Positions 37,263 to 45,858 of a DNA stretch of 64,000 nt are shown in pieces. The stretch comes from Tsukamurella paurometabola DSM 20162 (GTDB taxonomy: Bacteria; Actinomycetota; Actinomycetes; Mycobacteriales; Mycobacteriaceae), in assembly GCF_000092225.1 (NCBI RefSeq), contig NC_014158.1, positions 496,001 to 560,000 of the forward strand, read 5' to 3'. The notes below the pieces were generated by a model. The model did not search any database. It was given only the letters and a program-made list of their open reading frames with translations, and had not been told where the DNA came from. Every line of letters starts with the position of its first letter. Positions within the stretch are counted from its first letter, which is position 1. Both the position numbers and the translations under genes were made by a program.

Positions 37263-39311
37263 ATGACGGTGCCTGTGGAGAGCCCGGACCTCGTGTGGCC
37301 CCTAGCGGGAGGGCGCGTACGCATCGACGGTGAGACGGGCAGTCCCGTCGATTTCGTTCATGACCAGTATCCCGAGGTGAAGTACCTGCTCGACGACTCG
37401 GTCGACACCTGGCACTCCTCCGAGCACCGGTGGGGAAGTGGATTCGTGATCACTCCGGAGCGGGGGTTTCGGTGGAACGTCCCCGATCGTCTCGTCATGC
37501 GGGAGGACTCCTCGGTCGCGACGTTCGACCTGGGCGGTGGTCTCGACCTCGTGGTGGAGCGCCGGGCGGGTGCCGGACTCAGCGAGCGGTACACGTTCCG
37601 CAATCGAACAGACGATGAGCTCATGCTGGGCAGCATCGGAATCACCGTCCCGTTCCGGGACGTCTACGAGGATGCCGAGATCTCGCTCGATCGCGGCGTC
37701 CACGCGCACGTATGGCCCGGTGGGGCGAATTCGTGGGTGATCGCCGAGCCGATGTCGGGATCTCGTGCGGCGCTGTCGTTATCGACGACCGAAGGCGAAC
37801 TTCGGGCGTACTCCATCGACTCCAGGAACCAGTTCACGTCATCGAACGTGCGGGGGCACATCGTGGTGCATCCGACGGATGCCGCACGGAACCCGAGTGC
37901 ATTCGGTGGTCAAGAGCAGGTGGTGATCTCGCCCGGCGGTGAGTGGACCATCGCGTGGACCGTCCGATGGCACGAGTCGCGCGAGGCCGCGTTCGATGCG
38001 GTCGCTCCCTCGTGGAGTCTGGATCGTTATGCGGCGCCGATCGGAGAGCCCATCACGGTGCGCGGGTCCGATTCGGTGCGCGCTTCGGCCGGAGTCGTCG
38101 TCGCTCGCGGCGCCGAGGGCGCCACGGTCACATCCGAGGCCTCGGGTGTGCAGTACATCGAGATCGGGCGATCGCAGGCGGCTGTTCTCTTTCACCGGCC
38201 GGTCCGGGACATCGTGACACGGCGAATCGGATTCATCATCGAACGTCAGCGCGCGGTGGAACGCGGAGGGATCGACGCTCACGCCTTCGTGCCCTACGAC
38301 TGTCGGGCCGGGTTGACGCGAAGCACCTGCGGGTGGCCGGACTGGTCCGATGGAGCGGAACGTCTTGCGATGCCGACGCTGATACAACAGGCCAGGCGCA
38401 GGGGATGGGTAGGCGCGGAAGTCGATGACGTGCTTCATGATTGGGCGGACTTCGCCAGAGAGCGCTTGCTCGATCCCAGCGGAGCTCCGCTCTGGGGCAG
38501 CGTCACGCACCATTCCGAGACGAGGCTGTACAACGCCCCGTGGCTGGTGCAGTTCTTCGCCGATCAGTTCCAGATCTACGCGCGCCGTGAAGATCTGGAC
38601 TCGGCGGTGCGCATCCTGGAACGCAGCATCGAGCTCGGCGCCGAATCGCACCTTTCGATCGGCCATCCCGAAGCGACGCTCTTCGTGTGCGAACTCTTGG
38701 ATGCGGCGGACGAGCACGAGGACGCAGAAGGATTCCGGCAGCACCTCGTCGCCAGTGCACGGCATTTCGCCGAGCTCGGCACGCGGTTGCCGAACCACGA
38801 GGTCCGATACGAACAGTCGATGGTGGCACCGCTGGTGACGCTGTACGCGGCGGCATTGCGGATCGCGCCCGATCAGGTCGCGATCCGGCGGCGGCTCCCC
38901 GAAGCCGTTCGTTGGATGATGGCGTTCGGCGGCCGGCAACCTCACGTCAGGCTCCACGAGATATCCATTCGGCATTGGGACGGATACTGGTTCGGTAAGA
39001 ATCGGCAGTGGGGCGATGTGTTTCCGCATCACTGGAGCGTTCTCACGGCGATCGCCCTGATGCAGCTGGCGAGCGCCGATCGTCCGAGAAACTCCGTCGA
39101 TACCGCGACAGCCATCTTCGCCGCCAACCTCGCGTCGTTCTTCGACGACGGAAGTGCGACTGCGGCGTTCGTCCTGCCGAGCACGGTGGACGGTGTTCCG
39201 GCGTACCGCGCCGACCCACTCGCCAACGATCAGGACTGGGCGCTCACGCTGCTGTTGCGTACGGGATTGGTGGATGAGAAGGGGGTAGGCCTGCGCGCAC
39301 CGGCCGAGTGA
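37263..39311 (+). CDS. Glycosidase-like protein of unknown specificity
   Basis: A 682-residue protein without signal peptide. Residues 1-330 are beta-rich (supersandwich-like), and 330-682 are helical with Trp/His-rich repeats such as YNAPWLVQFFADQF, HWDGYWFGKNRQWGDVFPHHWS and DQDWALTLLLRTG. This is the usual layout of six-hairpin glycosidases and carbohydrate phosphorylases. I cannot name the family or catalytic residues. GAGGAG (37247-37252) sets the ATG. The gene is somewhat less GC-rich than its neighbours and has its own operator-like repeats, which suggests acquisition and sugar-responsive control. Confidence 0.55.
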   Translation: MTVPVESPDLVWPLAGGRVRIDGETGSPVDFVHDQYPEVKYLLDDSVDTWHSSEHRWGSGFVITPERGFRWNVPDRLVMREDSSVATFDLGGGLDLVVERRAGAGLSERYTFRNRTDDELMLGSIGITVPFRDVYEDAEISLDRGVHAHVWPGGANSWVIAEPMSGSRAALSLSTTEGELRAYSIDSRNQFTSSNVRGHIVVHPTDAARNPSAFGGQEQVVISPGGEWTIAWTVRWHESREAAFDAVAPSWSLDRYAAPIGEPITVRGSDSVRASAGVVVARGAEGATVTSEASGVQYIEIGRSQAAVLFHRPVRDIVTRRIGFIIERQRAVERGGIDAHAFVPYDCRAGLTRSTCGWPDWSDGAERLAMPTLIQQARRRGWVGAEVDDVLHDWADFARERLLDPSGAPLWGSVTHHSETRLYNAPWLVQFFADQFQIYARREDLDSAVRILERSIELGAESHLSIGHPEATLFVCELLDAADEHEDAEGFRQHLVASARHFAELGTRLPNHEVRYEQSMVAPLVTLYAAALRIAPDQVAIRRRLPEAVRWMMAFGGRQPHVRLHEISIRHWDGYWFGKNRQWGDVFPHHWSVLTAIALMQLASADRPRNSVDTATAIFAANLASFFDDGSATAAFVLPSTVDGVPAYRADPLANDQDWALTLLLRTGLVDEKGVGLRAPAE

Positions 39312-39338
39312 GTCGAAGCCTCGCCGTCGAGGGACAGG

Positions 39339-40988
39339 TCATCCCTCGTGCATGTGGCCGGCTTCCATCCGCCAGCGGCGGGTGGCGCGCACGGTGTCCA
39401 GCATGCGTCGGTCGTGGGTCACCAGGATGACTGTGCCGTCGAAGGATTCGACGGCCTGCTCCAACTGCTCGATGGCGGGCAGATCGAGGTGGTTGGTCGG
39501 TTCGTCGAGCACCAACAGGTTGACCCCGCGAGCCTGCAGCAGGGCGAGAGCGGCGCGGGTGCGCTCACCCGGTGAGAGTGACGCGGCCGGTCGCAGCACG
39601 TGATGTCCGCGCAGCCCGAACTTCGCCAGCAGAGTGCGGACATCGGCGGGTGACGTTTCGGGCACCTCAGCGCAGAAGGCGTCCAATAGCGCATCGTCGC
39701 CGAGGAAACGCCCACGGGCCTGGTCGATCTCACCGATCTCGACGCCGGAGCCCAGGGTCGCCGTCCCGGCCGACGGTGCGCGGCGCCCGAGCAGCAGCGC
39801 GAGCAGCGTCGATTTACCGGCGCCGTTCGGCCCGGTCAGCAGGATCCGGTCGCCGTACTCCACCGCCGCCGTGATCGGCCCGACGGTGAGCTGCGGGTAC
39901 CGGACGGTGGCGCCGGACAGGGTGGCGACCACGGTGCCGCTGCGCGGCGCGGCGGCGATCTCCATCCGCAGCTCCCACTCCTTGCGAGGCTCCTCGACCA
40001 CCTCGAGCCGCTCGATGGCGCGCTCGGTCTGCCGCGCCTTCGAGGCCTGCTTCTCGGTCGATTCCAGCCGCGCCTTCCGGCCCGCCTTGTCGGGGTCGCC
40101 GTTCTTCATCTTCCGGCGCGCGTTGCGCACACCGTGTTCCATCCAATTCCGCTGCATCTGCGCGCGGTCCTGCAGATCCGAGAGCTTGCCCGCGTACTGC
40201 TCGTACTCCTCGCGGGCGTGCCGCCGCGCGACGTCGCGCTCCACCAGGTAGGCCTCGTAGCCGCCGCCGTACACCCCGATCTGCTGCTGCGCGAGATCGA
40301 GCTCGACCACCGTGGTCACGGTGCGGGCCAAGAACTCCCGGTCGTGCGAGACCAGAACCAAGGCCGTCGCGGCTGAGCTGCTGACGACGAAGCGCTCCAG
40401 CAGCTCCAGGCCCGCGAGATCGAGGTCATTGGTCGGCTCGTCGAGCAGCAGTACGTCGTATCGGGATGCCAGCACCGCCGCGAGGCCCGCGCGGGCGGCC
40501 TGCCCGCCCGAGAGCCCCGTCATCTCCGCCTCCGGATCGGGCAGGCCGACCTCGGAGAGGATCGTCGTCAGTCGCTGGTCGAGGTCTGCGCCGCCGAGCG
40601 CGAGCCACCGGTCGAGGGCGGGGGTGTACCGGTCTTCGGCGGGGTCGACCGCCAGGGCTTCCGCCGCGGCGTTCATCTCGGCCTCCGCCGCGGCGACACC
40701 GGTACGCCGGGCCACGAACTGCGCGACCGTCTCGCCCGGCCGACGTTCGGGCTCCTGTGCCAGGTATCCCACCTGGGCATCGGCGGGGGACTTCTCGACG
40801 GTGCCCGTGACCTCCGGCCCGCCGTCGGCGTGCAACCCGGCGAGCAGCGCGAGCAGGGTCGATTTGCCGGCACCGTTGGCGCCGACCAGCCCGACGACGT
40901 CGCCGGGGGCGATCACCAGATCGAGGCCGGAGAACAGGCTGCGGTCGGCGTAGGCGACCGACAGATCGCGCGCCTGGAGGACGGTCAC
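39339..40988 (-). CDS. ABC-F family ATPase (ribosome-associated type)
   Basis: A 549-residue cytosolic protein with two ABC domains and no membrane segment. Walker A motifs are GANGAGKST and GPNGAGKST, signatures LSGGQAARAGLA and LSPGERTRAALAL, and Walker B segments LLLDEPTNDLDL and LVLDEPTNHLDL. The linker (about 240-330) is long and highly charged (QYAGKLSDLQDRAQMQRNWMEHG), as in ABC-F proteins that enter the ribosomal E site. Housekeeping and antibiotic-protection members cannot be separated by eye. It overlaps the DedA gene by one base. Confidence 0.85.
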   Translation of the reverse strand: MTVLQARDLSVAYADRSLFSGLDLVIAPGDVVGLVGANGAGKSTLLALLAGLHADGGPEVTGTVEKSPADAQVGYLAQEPERRPGETVAQFVARRTGVAAAEAEMNAAAEALAVDPAEDRYTPALDRWLALGGADLDQRLTTILSEVGLPDPEAEMTGLSGGQAARAGLAAVLASRYDVLLLDEPTNDLDLAGLELLERFVVSSSAATALVLVSHDREFLARTVTTVVELDLAQQQIGVYGGGYEAYLVERDVARRHAREEYEQYAGKLSDLQDRAQMQRNWMEHGVRNARRKMKNGDPDKAGRKARLESTEKQASKARQTERAIERLEVVEEPRKEWELRMEIAAAPRSGTVVATLSGATVRYPQLTVGPITAAVEYGDRILLTGPNGAGKSTLLALLLGRRAPSAGTATLGSGVEIGEIDQARGRFLGDDALLDAFCAEVPETSPADVRTLLAKFGLRGHHVLRPAASLSPGERTRAALALLQARGVNLLVLDEPTNHLDLPAIEQLEQAVESFDGTVILVTHDRRMLDTVRATRRWRMEAGHMHEG

Positions 40989-41623
40989 TAGTCCTCGAGA
41001 TCGACGGAGACGTTCGGTTTGGCCATCTCACGCCGGTAGCCGATGATCCCCACGACGGTGCCCACGACGAGCATCACGATCATGCCGCGCAGCGCCCAGT
41101 CCAGGACCCACTTGTAGTCCTGGAGGGCCGACGAGGCGTAGTAGCCGACCAGCAGGAGAAAGGGAGCCCAGATCAGCGAGCCGAGGACCGAGGCGATGGT
41201 GAACTTCCGCTTGTCCATGCCCACCGCGCCGGCGACGAGCGGGCACAGGGTGCGCACCCATGGGATCCAGCGGGCGATGAGCACGGAGAAGAATCCGTGC
41301 TTGTCCATCAGCTCCTTGACCCGATGCAGATTGTGCGCGTTGAGGTAGCGGCCGTCCTGTTTGGCGAGCACGTGATCGCCCATCTTCTCGCCGATGCCGT
41401 AGCCCACGTGGTTACCGGCGATGGCGGCGAGGAAGGCGGCGAGCGCGAGCCCCCACACCGAGGCCGCGGAGTGCCCGGTGGTGGCCATCGCGAGACCCGC
41501 GGTGAGCAGCAGCGAGTCGCCCGGCAGGAACAGCCCGATGATGAACGCGCATTCGGCGAAGACGAATCCGGCCACGACGAGCCAGATCATCACCGGCCCG
41601 GCGTTCTGGACGAATTCGAGCAC
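40988..41623 (-). CDS. DedA-family membrane protein
   Basis: A 211-residue inner-membrane protein of the DedA/SNARE-associated family, whose members flip undecaprenyl phosphate or other lipids. It has the family motifs EFAECAFIIGLFLPGDSLL (early E...PG) and FSVLIARWIPWVRTLCPLVAGA (conserved RxxP.R). GTG at 41623 is chosen as the residue just before the first helix. It lies 8 bp after a second DedA gene, so the pair is probably cotranscribed. Confidence 0.82.
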   Translation of the reverse strand: MLEFVQNAGPVMIWLVVAGFVFAECAFIIGLFLPGDSLLLTAGLAMATTGHSAASVWGLALAAFLAAIAGNHVGYGIGEKMGDHVLAKQDGRYLNAHNLHRVKELMDKHGFFSVLIARWIPWVRTLCPLVAGAVGMDKRKFTIASVLGSLIWAPFLLLVGYYASSALQDYKWVLDWALRGMIVMLVVGTVVGIIGYRREMAKPNVSVDLED

Positions 41624-41631
41624 AGCGGGAC

Positions 41632-42351
41632 CTACGCGCTGGCGGAGGAGTTCGCGCGGCGGTCCGACAGGTACTTCTTCGCGACGCCCCACACGATGGG
41701 CAGCACGGAGACCAGGACGATACCGATGAAGATCTTGTCGATGTTGTCGCGCACCCAGTCGATCTGGCCCAGCCAGACGCCGAGCAGCAGGATGCCGTCG
41801 CCCCAGATGATGGCGCCGATGGCGTTCCAGATGACGAACTTCACGTAGTTCATGTGCGCGGCGCCCGCGGCGACCGGCGCGAAGGTGCGGACGAAGGGCA
41901 CGAAGCGGGCCAGCACCAGTGTGGCCGGGCCGTACTTCTCGAAGAACTCGTGCGATTCGTCGAGGTACTTGGTCTTGAGGAAGCGCGCGTCGGGCTTGAA
42001 CAGTTTCTCGCCGCCGAAACGGCCGATGAAGTAGCCCACCTGCGAGCCGAGGATCGCGGCGATGGGCACGCCGATCAGCAGCACGGGGAGCGACATCGCC
42101 GAGCCGGTGTACGTGGCCTCACCGACCGCCGCGCCGGTGCCGGCGGCGGTGAGCAGGCCGGCGACGAACAGCAGCGAATCGCCGGGGAGCACGGGGAACA
42201 GCACGCCGGACTCGATGAACACGACCAGCAGCAGGCCCACCAGGGCGATCGGGCCGAAGGCGTTGAGGACGGCGACGGGGTCGGTGATGTCCGAGATCGA
42301 GAAGGCCTGAAGGGTGGTCGAGGTGGCCAGCGTCAGGTCAGTGAAATACAC
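41632..42351 (-). CDS. DedA-family membrane protein (Rv0364-like)
   Basis: A 239-residue DedA homologue with VFIESGVLFPVLPGDSLLF and LVLARFVPFVRTFAPVAAGAAHM as signature segments, and about five membrane helices. It matches M. tuberculosis Rv0364 by position near fba. It heads a short operon with the second DedA and the ABC-F gene. The start is a GTG with little leader, so the transcript may be short-leadered. Lipid-carrier recycling is the family function; the substrate is not shown here. Confidence 0.85.
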   Translation of the reverse strand: MYFTDLTLATSTTLQAFSISDITDPVAVLNAFGPIALVGLLLVVFIESGVLFPVLPGDSLLFVAGLLTAAGTGAAVGEATYTGSAMSLPVLLIGVPIAAILGSQVGYFIGRFGGEKLFKPDARFLKTKYLDESHEFFEKYGPATLVLARFVPFVRTFAPVAAGAAHMNYVKFVIWNAIGAIIWGDGILLLGVWLGQIDWVRDNIDKIFIGIVLVSVLPIVWGVAKKYLSDRRANSSASA

Positions 42352-42369
42352 CTGGCAAGGATACCGGGT

Positions 42370-44241
42370 CTATTTGAGTAGCTCGTCGATGTAACACCAG
42401 CGCCAGGACTCCCCGGGCTGGAAACTGCGGATCACAGGGTGGTTGGTCAGCTCGTGGTGTGCGGTGGCGTGCTTCCCCTCGGAGCTATCGCAACAGCCCA
42501 CATGTCCGCAGGTCAGGCACAGTCGCAGCGCCACCGGATTCTCGCCGGCCGCGACGCATTCCAGACAGTTCTCGCTCAGCGGAACCGGATCTCCGAACGA
42601 ATCGGACACACGCAGGTGGTCGCACTCGTCGGAGCTCCACGGCGGGGTCAGCAGTTCGGCGACGGCGACGCGTTCGCTGCGGTTCGCGGAGACCGTCAGC
42701 ATCGCCTCCTCCACGTCGAGCATCGACAGCACCTGCTCGAGGACCTCGTGATCGCCCTGCCCACTGTCGCGCAGGCGCAGCACCTCGGCGCGCTCGGCGT
42801 CGAGCATCTGCAGCCGGACCTCCCGTACCTGGGCAGCGGGGGTGTCGTGCGCGTCGGGCCCCAGCCGCTCCCAGAACGACCGCTCGCGGCTGATCGCGCG
42901 CTCCCGGATCCCGTCGATCACCGGACCCGGCACCGAGTTCTTCGGGCTGGCCTCGATCTGGTCGAGGCGTTCGAGCCCGGCGTTGATCGCCGACCGCATC
43001 ACCACGGCCTGTTGCAACGCGTCCGAGCGGGCGTTCGGGCCGCGCACGTGCAGGGCACGCGCCAGGGCGGGCAGCGTCGAGCCCTGGATCAGGAGGCTGC
43101 CGGCCACCACGGTCATCGCGGCGAACAGCAGGACCTCCCGGTCGGGGAAGTCGAGCGGCAGGATGAACGCGGCTGCGAGCGTGACGACGCCCCGCATACC
43201 GGCCCACGACAGCACCGTCAGCTCGCCGACGTTGAGTCGCTCCGCGGTCTCGTCGACGCGGACCGCGATGAGCGCGGCAGGTGCGCAGAACACCATCCGT
43301 GCCAGGATCACGGTGATCATCACGGCGGCGCAGGTGGTCAGGATGAGCGGCCAGCCGATCGGGGAGGCGTCGGCGCCCTCGAAGATGGTGCGCATCTGCA
43401 ACCCGATCAACAGGAAGACGGCGTTCTCCAGCAGGAACTGGACGGTGCTCCAATTGATCCGCGCCGACATCCGGCCGACGGCGGTCTGGTCGGTGGGTGC
43501 CTTGTAACCGACGATCAGCCCGGCGACCACCACGGCCACCACGCCCGACGCATGGATGTGCTCGGCGGGCAGGTACGCGATCCACGGACTGATCAGCGTG
43601 ATACCGGTGGTGAGCACCGGATCGGTGAGCCGGCGCAGCGCGAACCGGATGAGCATCGCGGCGATCACACCCACCACGACGCCGCCCACGGCGCTCAGTG
43701 CGAACGAACCGAGCACCTGCCAGAACCCGATCGTGCCCGCGACCGCTGCGATGGCCGTCCGCAGCAACACGATCGATGTGGCGTCGTTGAACAGCGACTC
43801 GCCCTCCAGCAACGTGGTCACCTTGCGGGGCAGACCGATGCGGCGCCCCACGGCGGTCGCGGCCACGGCGTCGGGTGGTCCGACGATGGCGCCGAGCGCG
43901 AGTCCGGCGGCGAACGGGATATCGAGGAGCCAGGAGGTGACCACCCCCACAGCGGCCGCGGTGAACAGCACCAGCCCCACCGACAACATGCCGATCGGCT
44001 TGATGTTCGCCTTGAAGTCGACCAGTGAGGCTCGCGATGCCGCGGCGTACAGCAAGGGCGGAAGTAGGCCCAGCAGAACCACATCCGGGTGCAACGGCAC
44101 ATCGGGGATCGCCGGGACGAACGATGCGGCGATGCCGATCACGGTGAGGACCAAGGGGGCGGCCAGTCCCAGTCTGTCGCAGAACGCACTGACCACCAGA
44201 ACGGTCGCTACCAGGGCGACCAGCCCAACTGCGAGCTCCAT
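42370..44241 (-). CDS. CPA1-type Na+/H+ antiporter with C-terminal UBP zinc finger
   Basis: A 623-residue fusion. Residues 1-410 form about 12 membrane helices with antiporter motifs LGAIVGPPDAVAATAV and LLEGESLFNDATSIVL (the ND pair of the ion site). A cytoplasmic helical segment follows, then at about 535-620 a UBP-type zinc finger: ECDHL, CLECV, LRLCLTCGHVGCCD, KHATAHHEL and HPVIRSF with a full set of Cys/His. ATG at 44241 precedes the first helix. It is divergent from fba. What the finger binds in a bacterium is not obvious. Confidence 0.85.
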   Translation of the reverse strand: MELAVGLVALVATVLVVSAFCDRLGLAAPLVLTVIGIAASFVPAIPDVPLHPDVVLLGLLPPLLYAAASRASLVDFKANIKPIGMLSVGLVLFTAAAVGVVTSWLLDIPFAAGLALGAIVGPPDAVAATAVGRRIGLPRKVTTLLEGESLFNDATSIVLLRTAIAAVAGTIGFWQVLGSFALSAVGGVVVGVIAAMLIRFALRRLTDPVLTTGITLISPWIAYLPAEHIHASGVVAVVVAGLIVGYKAPTDQTAVGRMSARINWSTVQFLLENAVFLLIGLQMRTIFEGADASPIGWPLILTTCAAVMITVILARMVFCAPAALIAVRVDETAERLNVGELTVLSWAGMRGVVTLAAAFILPLDFPDREVLLFAAMTVVAGSLLIQGSTLPALARALHVRGPNARSDALQQAVVMRSAINAGLERLDQIEASPKNSVPGPVIDGIRERAISRERSFWERLGPDAHDTPAAQVREVRLQMLDAERAEVLRLRDSGQGDHEVLEQVLSMLDVEEAMLTVSANRSERVAVAELLTPPWSSDECDHLRVSDSFGDPVPLSENCLECVAAGENPVALRLCLTCGHVGCCDSSEGKHATAHHELTNHPVIRSFQPGESWRWCYIDELLK

Positions 44242-44291
44242 GGCGATAGTCTGACACTGAAGTAACGCAGACCGCTCAGGAGGACATGAAC

Positions 44292-45320
44292 ATGCCCATC
44301 GCAACCCCCGAGGCCTACCGGGAGATGCTGGACCGCGCTCGGAAGGGCGGTTACGCCTTCCCGGCCATCAACTGCACGTCGAGCGAGACGATCAACGCGG
44401 CGATCAAGGGCTTCGCCGACGCCGGCAGCGACGGCATCATCCAGTTCTCGACCGGTGGCGCGGAGTTCGGTTCGGGCCTGGGTGTGAAGGACATGGTCAC
44501 CGGCGCCGTCGCGCTCGCCGAGTTCGCGCACGTCGTGGCGGCGAAGTACGACGTCACCGTCGCGCTGCACACCGACCATTGCCCGAAGGACAAGCTCGAC
44601 GGCCTGGTCCGTCCCCTGCTGGAGATCTCGCAGGAGCGCGTGAACAACGGCCAGAACCCGCTGTTCCAGTCCCACATGTGGGACGGCTCCGCGGTGCCGC
44701 TGGAGGAGAACCTGGAGATCGCGCAGGAGCTGCTGGCCAAGTGCAAGGCGGCCAACATCATCCTGGAGATCGAGATCGGCGTGGTCGGCGGTGAGGAGGA
44801 CGGCGTCGAGAACGAGATCAATGACAAGCTGTTCACCAGCAACGAGGACTTCGCGAAGACGGTCGACGCGCTCGGCACCGACGGCTACCTGCTGGCCGCC
44901 ACCTTCGGCAACGTCCACGGCGTCTACAAGCCGGGCAACGTCAAGCTGCGCCCGTCCGTGCTGCGCGACGGCCAGGCCGTGGCCGCGCAGAAGCAGGGCC
45001 TGCCGGAGGGCAGCAAGCCCTTCTCGTTCGTCTTCCACGGCGGCTCGGGCTCGCTCAAGAGCGAGATCGAGGAGTCGCTGAGCTACGGCGTGGTGAAGAT
45101 GAACGTGGACACCGACACCCAGTACGCCTTCACCCGCCCGGTGGCCGGTCACATGTTCAGCAACTACGACGGTGTGCTGAAGATCGACGGCGAGGTGGGC
45201 AACAAGAAGACCTACGATCCGCGGTCGTACCTGAAGAAGGCCGAGACCTCGATGGCCGAGCGCGTCGTCGAGGCCTGTAACGACCTGCACTCGGCGGGGA
45301 AGTCGATCAGCGCGAAGTAG
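44292..45320 (+). CDS. fba: Class II fructose-bisphosphate aldolase
   Basis: Zn-dependent cleavage of fructose 1,6-bisphosphate in glycolysis and gluconeogenesis; 342 residues, cytosolic. Zn and catalytic residues are visible in VALHTDHCPKDKL, IEIGVVGGEEDG, ATFGNVHGVYK and FVFHGGSG. I chose ATG 44292 (product beginning MPIATPE, as in mycobacteria) because AGGAGG at 44278-44283 is 8 bp away, whereas the ATG at 44286 is only 2 bp away. It is divergent from the antiporter. Confidence 0.97.
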   Translation: MPIATPEAYREMLDRARKGGYAFPAINCTSSETINAAIKGFADAGSDGIIQFSTGGAEFGSGLGVKDMVTGAVALAEFAHVVAAKYDVTVALHTDHCPKDKLDGLVRPLLEISQERVNNGQNPLFQSHMWDGSAVPLEENLEIAQELLAKCKAANIILEIEIGVVGGEEDGVENEINDKLFTSNEDFAKTVDALGTDGYLLAATFGNVHGVYKPGNVKLRPSVLRDGQAVAAQKQGLPEGSKPFSFVFHGGSGSLKSEIEESLSYGVVKMNVDTDTQYAFTRPVAGHMFSNYDGVLKIDGEVGNKKTYDPRSYLKKAETSMAERVVEACNDLHSAGKSISAK

Positions 45321-45327
45321 TCGACCG

Positions 45328-45858
45328 CTAGGCCAGGGCCAATCCCAGGACCACGGCCAGCACCAGGATCACCATGACCGCGGCCGCCGCCCACTCCGGG
45401 CCGGTGAGCCGCGGTCGTGCGTTGCGGGGCGTCGCCGCGGGAGCCGGGGTGGCCGGTTCGGGAGCGGGAGCGGGAGCGGGCGCGGGTGCCGGTGCGGGAT
45501 GCCGCGGTGCCGGTGCCTGCGGTTGCGCCGGTCGCATCATGGTCTCCGCGTTGGGCGCGATCGGCCGGTGTGGTCCGGGCTGTCCCGGCCTGGCCGGGCT
45601 GCGTGGAGTGCGCGGCGGTGGAACGATCCGCGACGAGCCGCGCTTGATCTGCTCGGTGTGCGACGGCGCCTGCGGCTGGAGCGGTGTGGGCGGCAGCTCG
45701 GAGTAGGCGAGCTTCGGCGCGGAGGGCGCCGCGGGTGGTTTGCGGGCGGGTGCGCCTCGGGTCTGCGGTGCGGTACCCGGCTCGGGCTGGGGCGCCGGAT
45801 TCGGGGCGTCGCCCGGGCGCCCGGTGCGGCGGGTGGGGTGCTCCGACGGTGAATTCAC
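45328..45858 (-). CDS. Proline-rich tail-anchored membrane protein
   Basis: A 176-residue protein made of a Pro/Ala-rich disordered stretch (1-150, with a run of AP dipeptides around 120-135) and one C-terminal membrane helix (EWAAAAVMVILVLAVVLGLALA) at the very end. The GTG at 45858 overlaps the stop of the upstream Rv0361-like gene by 4 bp. No catalytic feature; presumably a partner of the upstream membrane protein. Family not recognised. Confidence 0.6.
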   Translation of the reverse strand: MNSPSEHPTRRTGRPGDAPNPAPQPEPGTAPQTRGAPARKPPAAPSAPKLAYSELPPTPLQPQAPSHTEQIKRGSSRIVPPPRTPRSPARPGQPGPHRPIAPNAETMMRPAQPQAPAPRHPAPAPAPAPAPAPEPATPAPAATPRNARPRLTGPEWAAAAVMVILVLAVVLGLALA

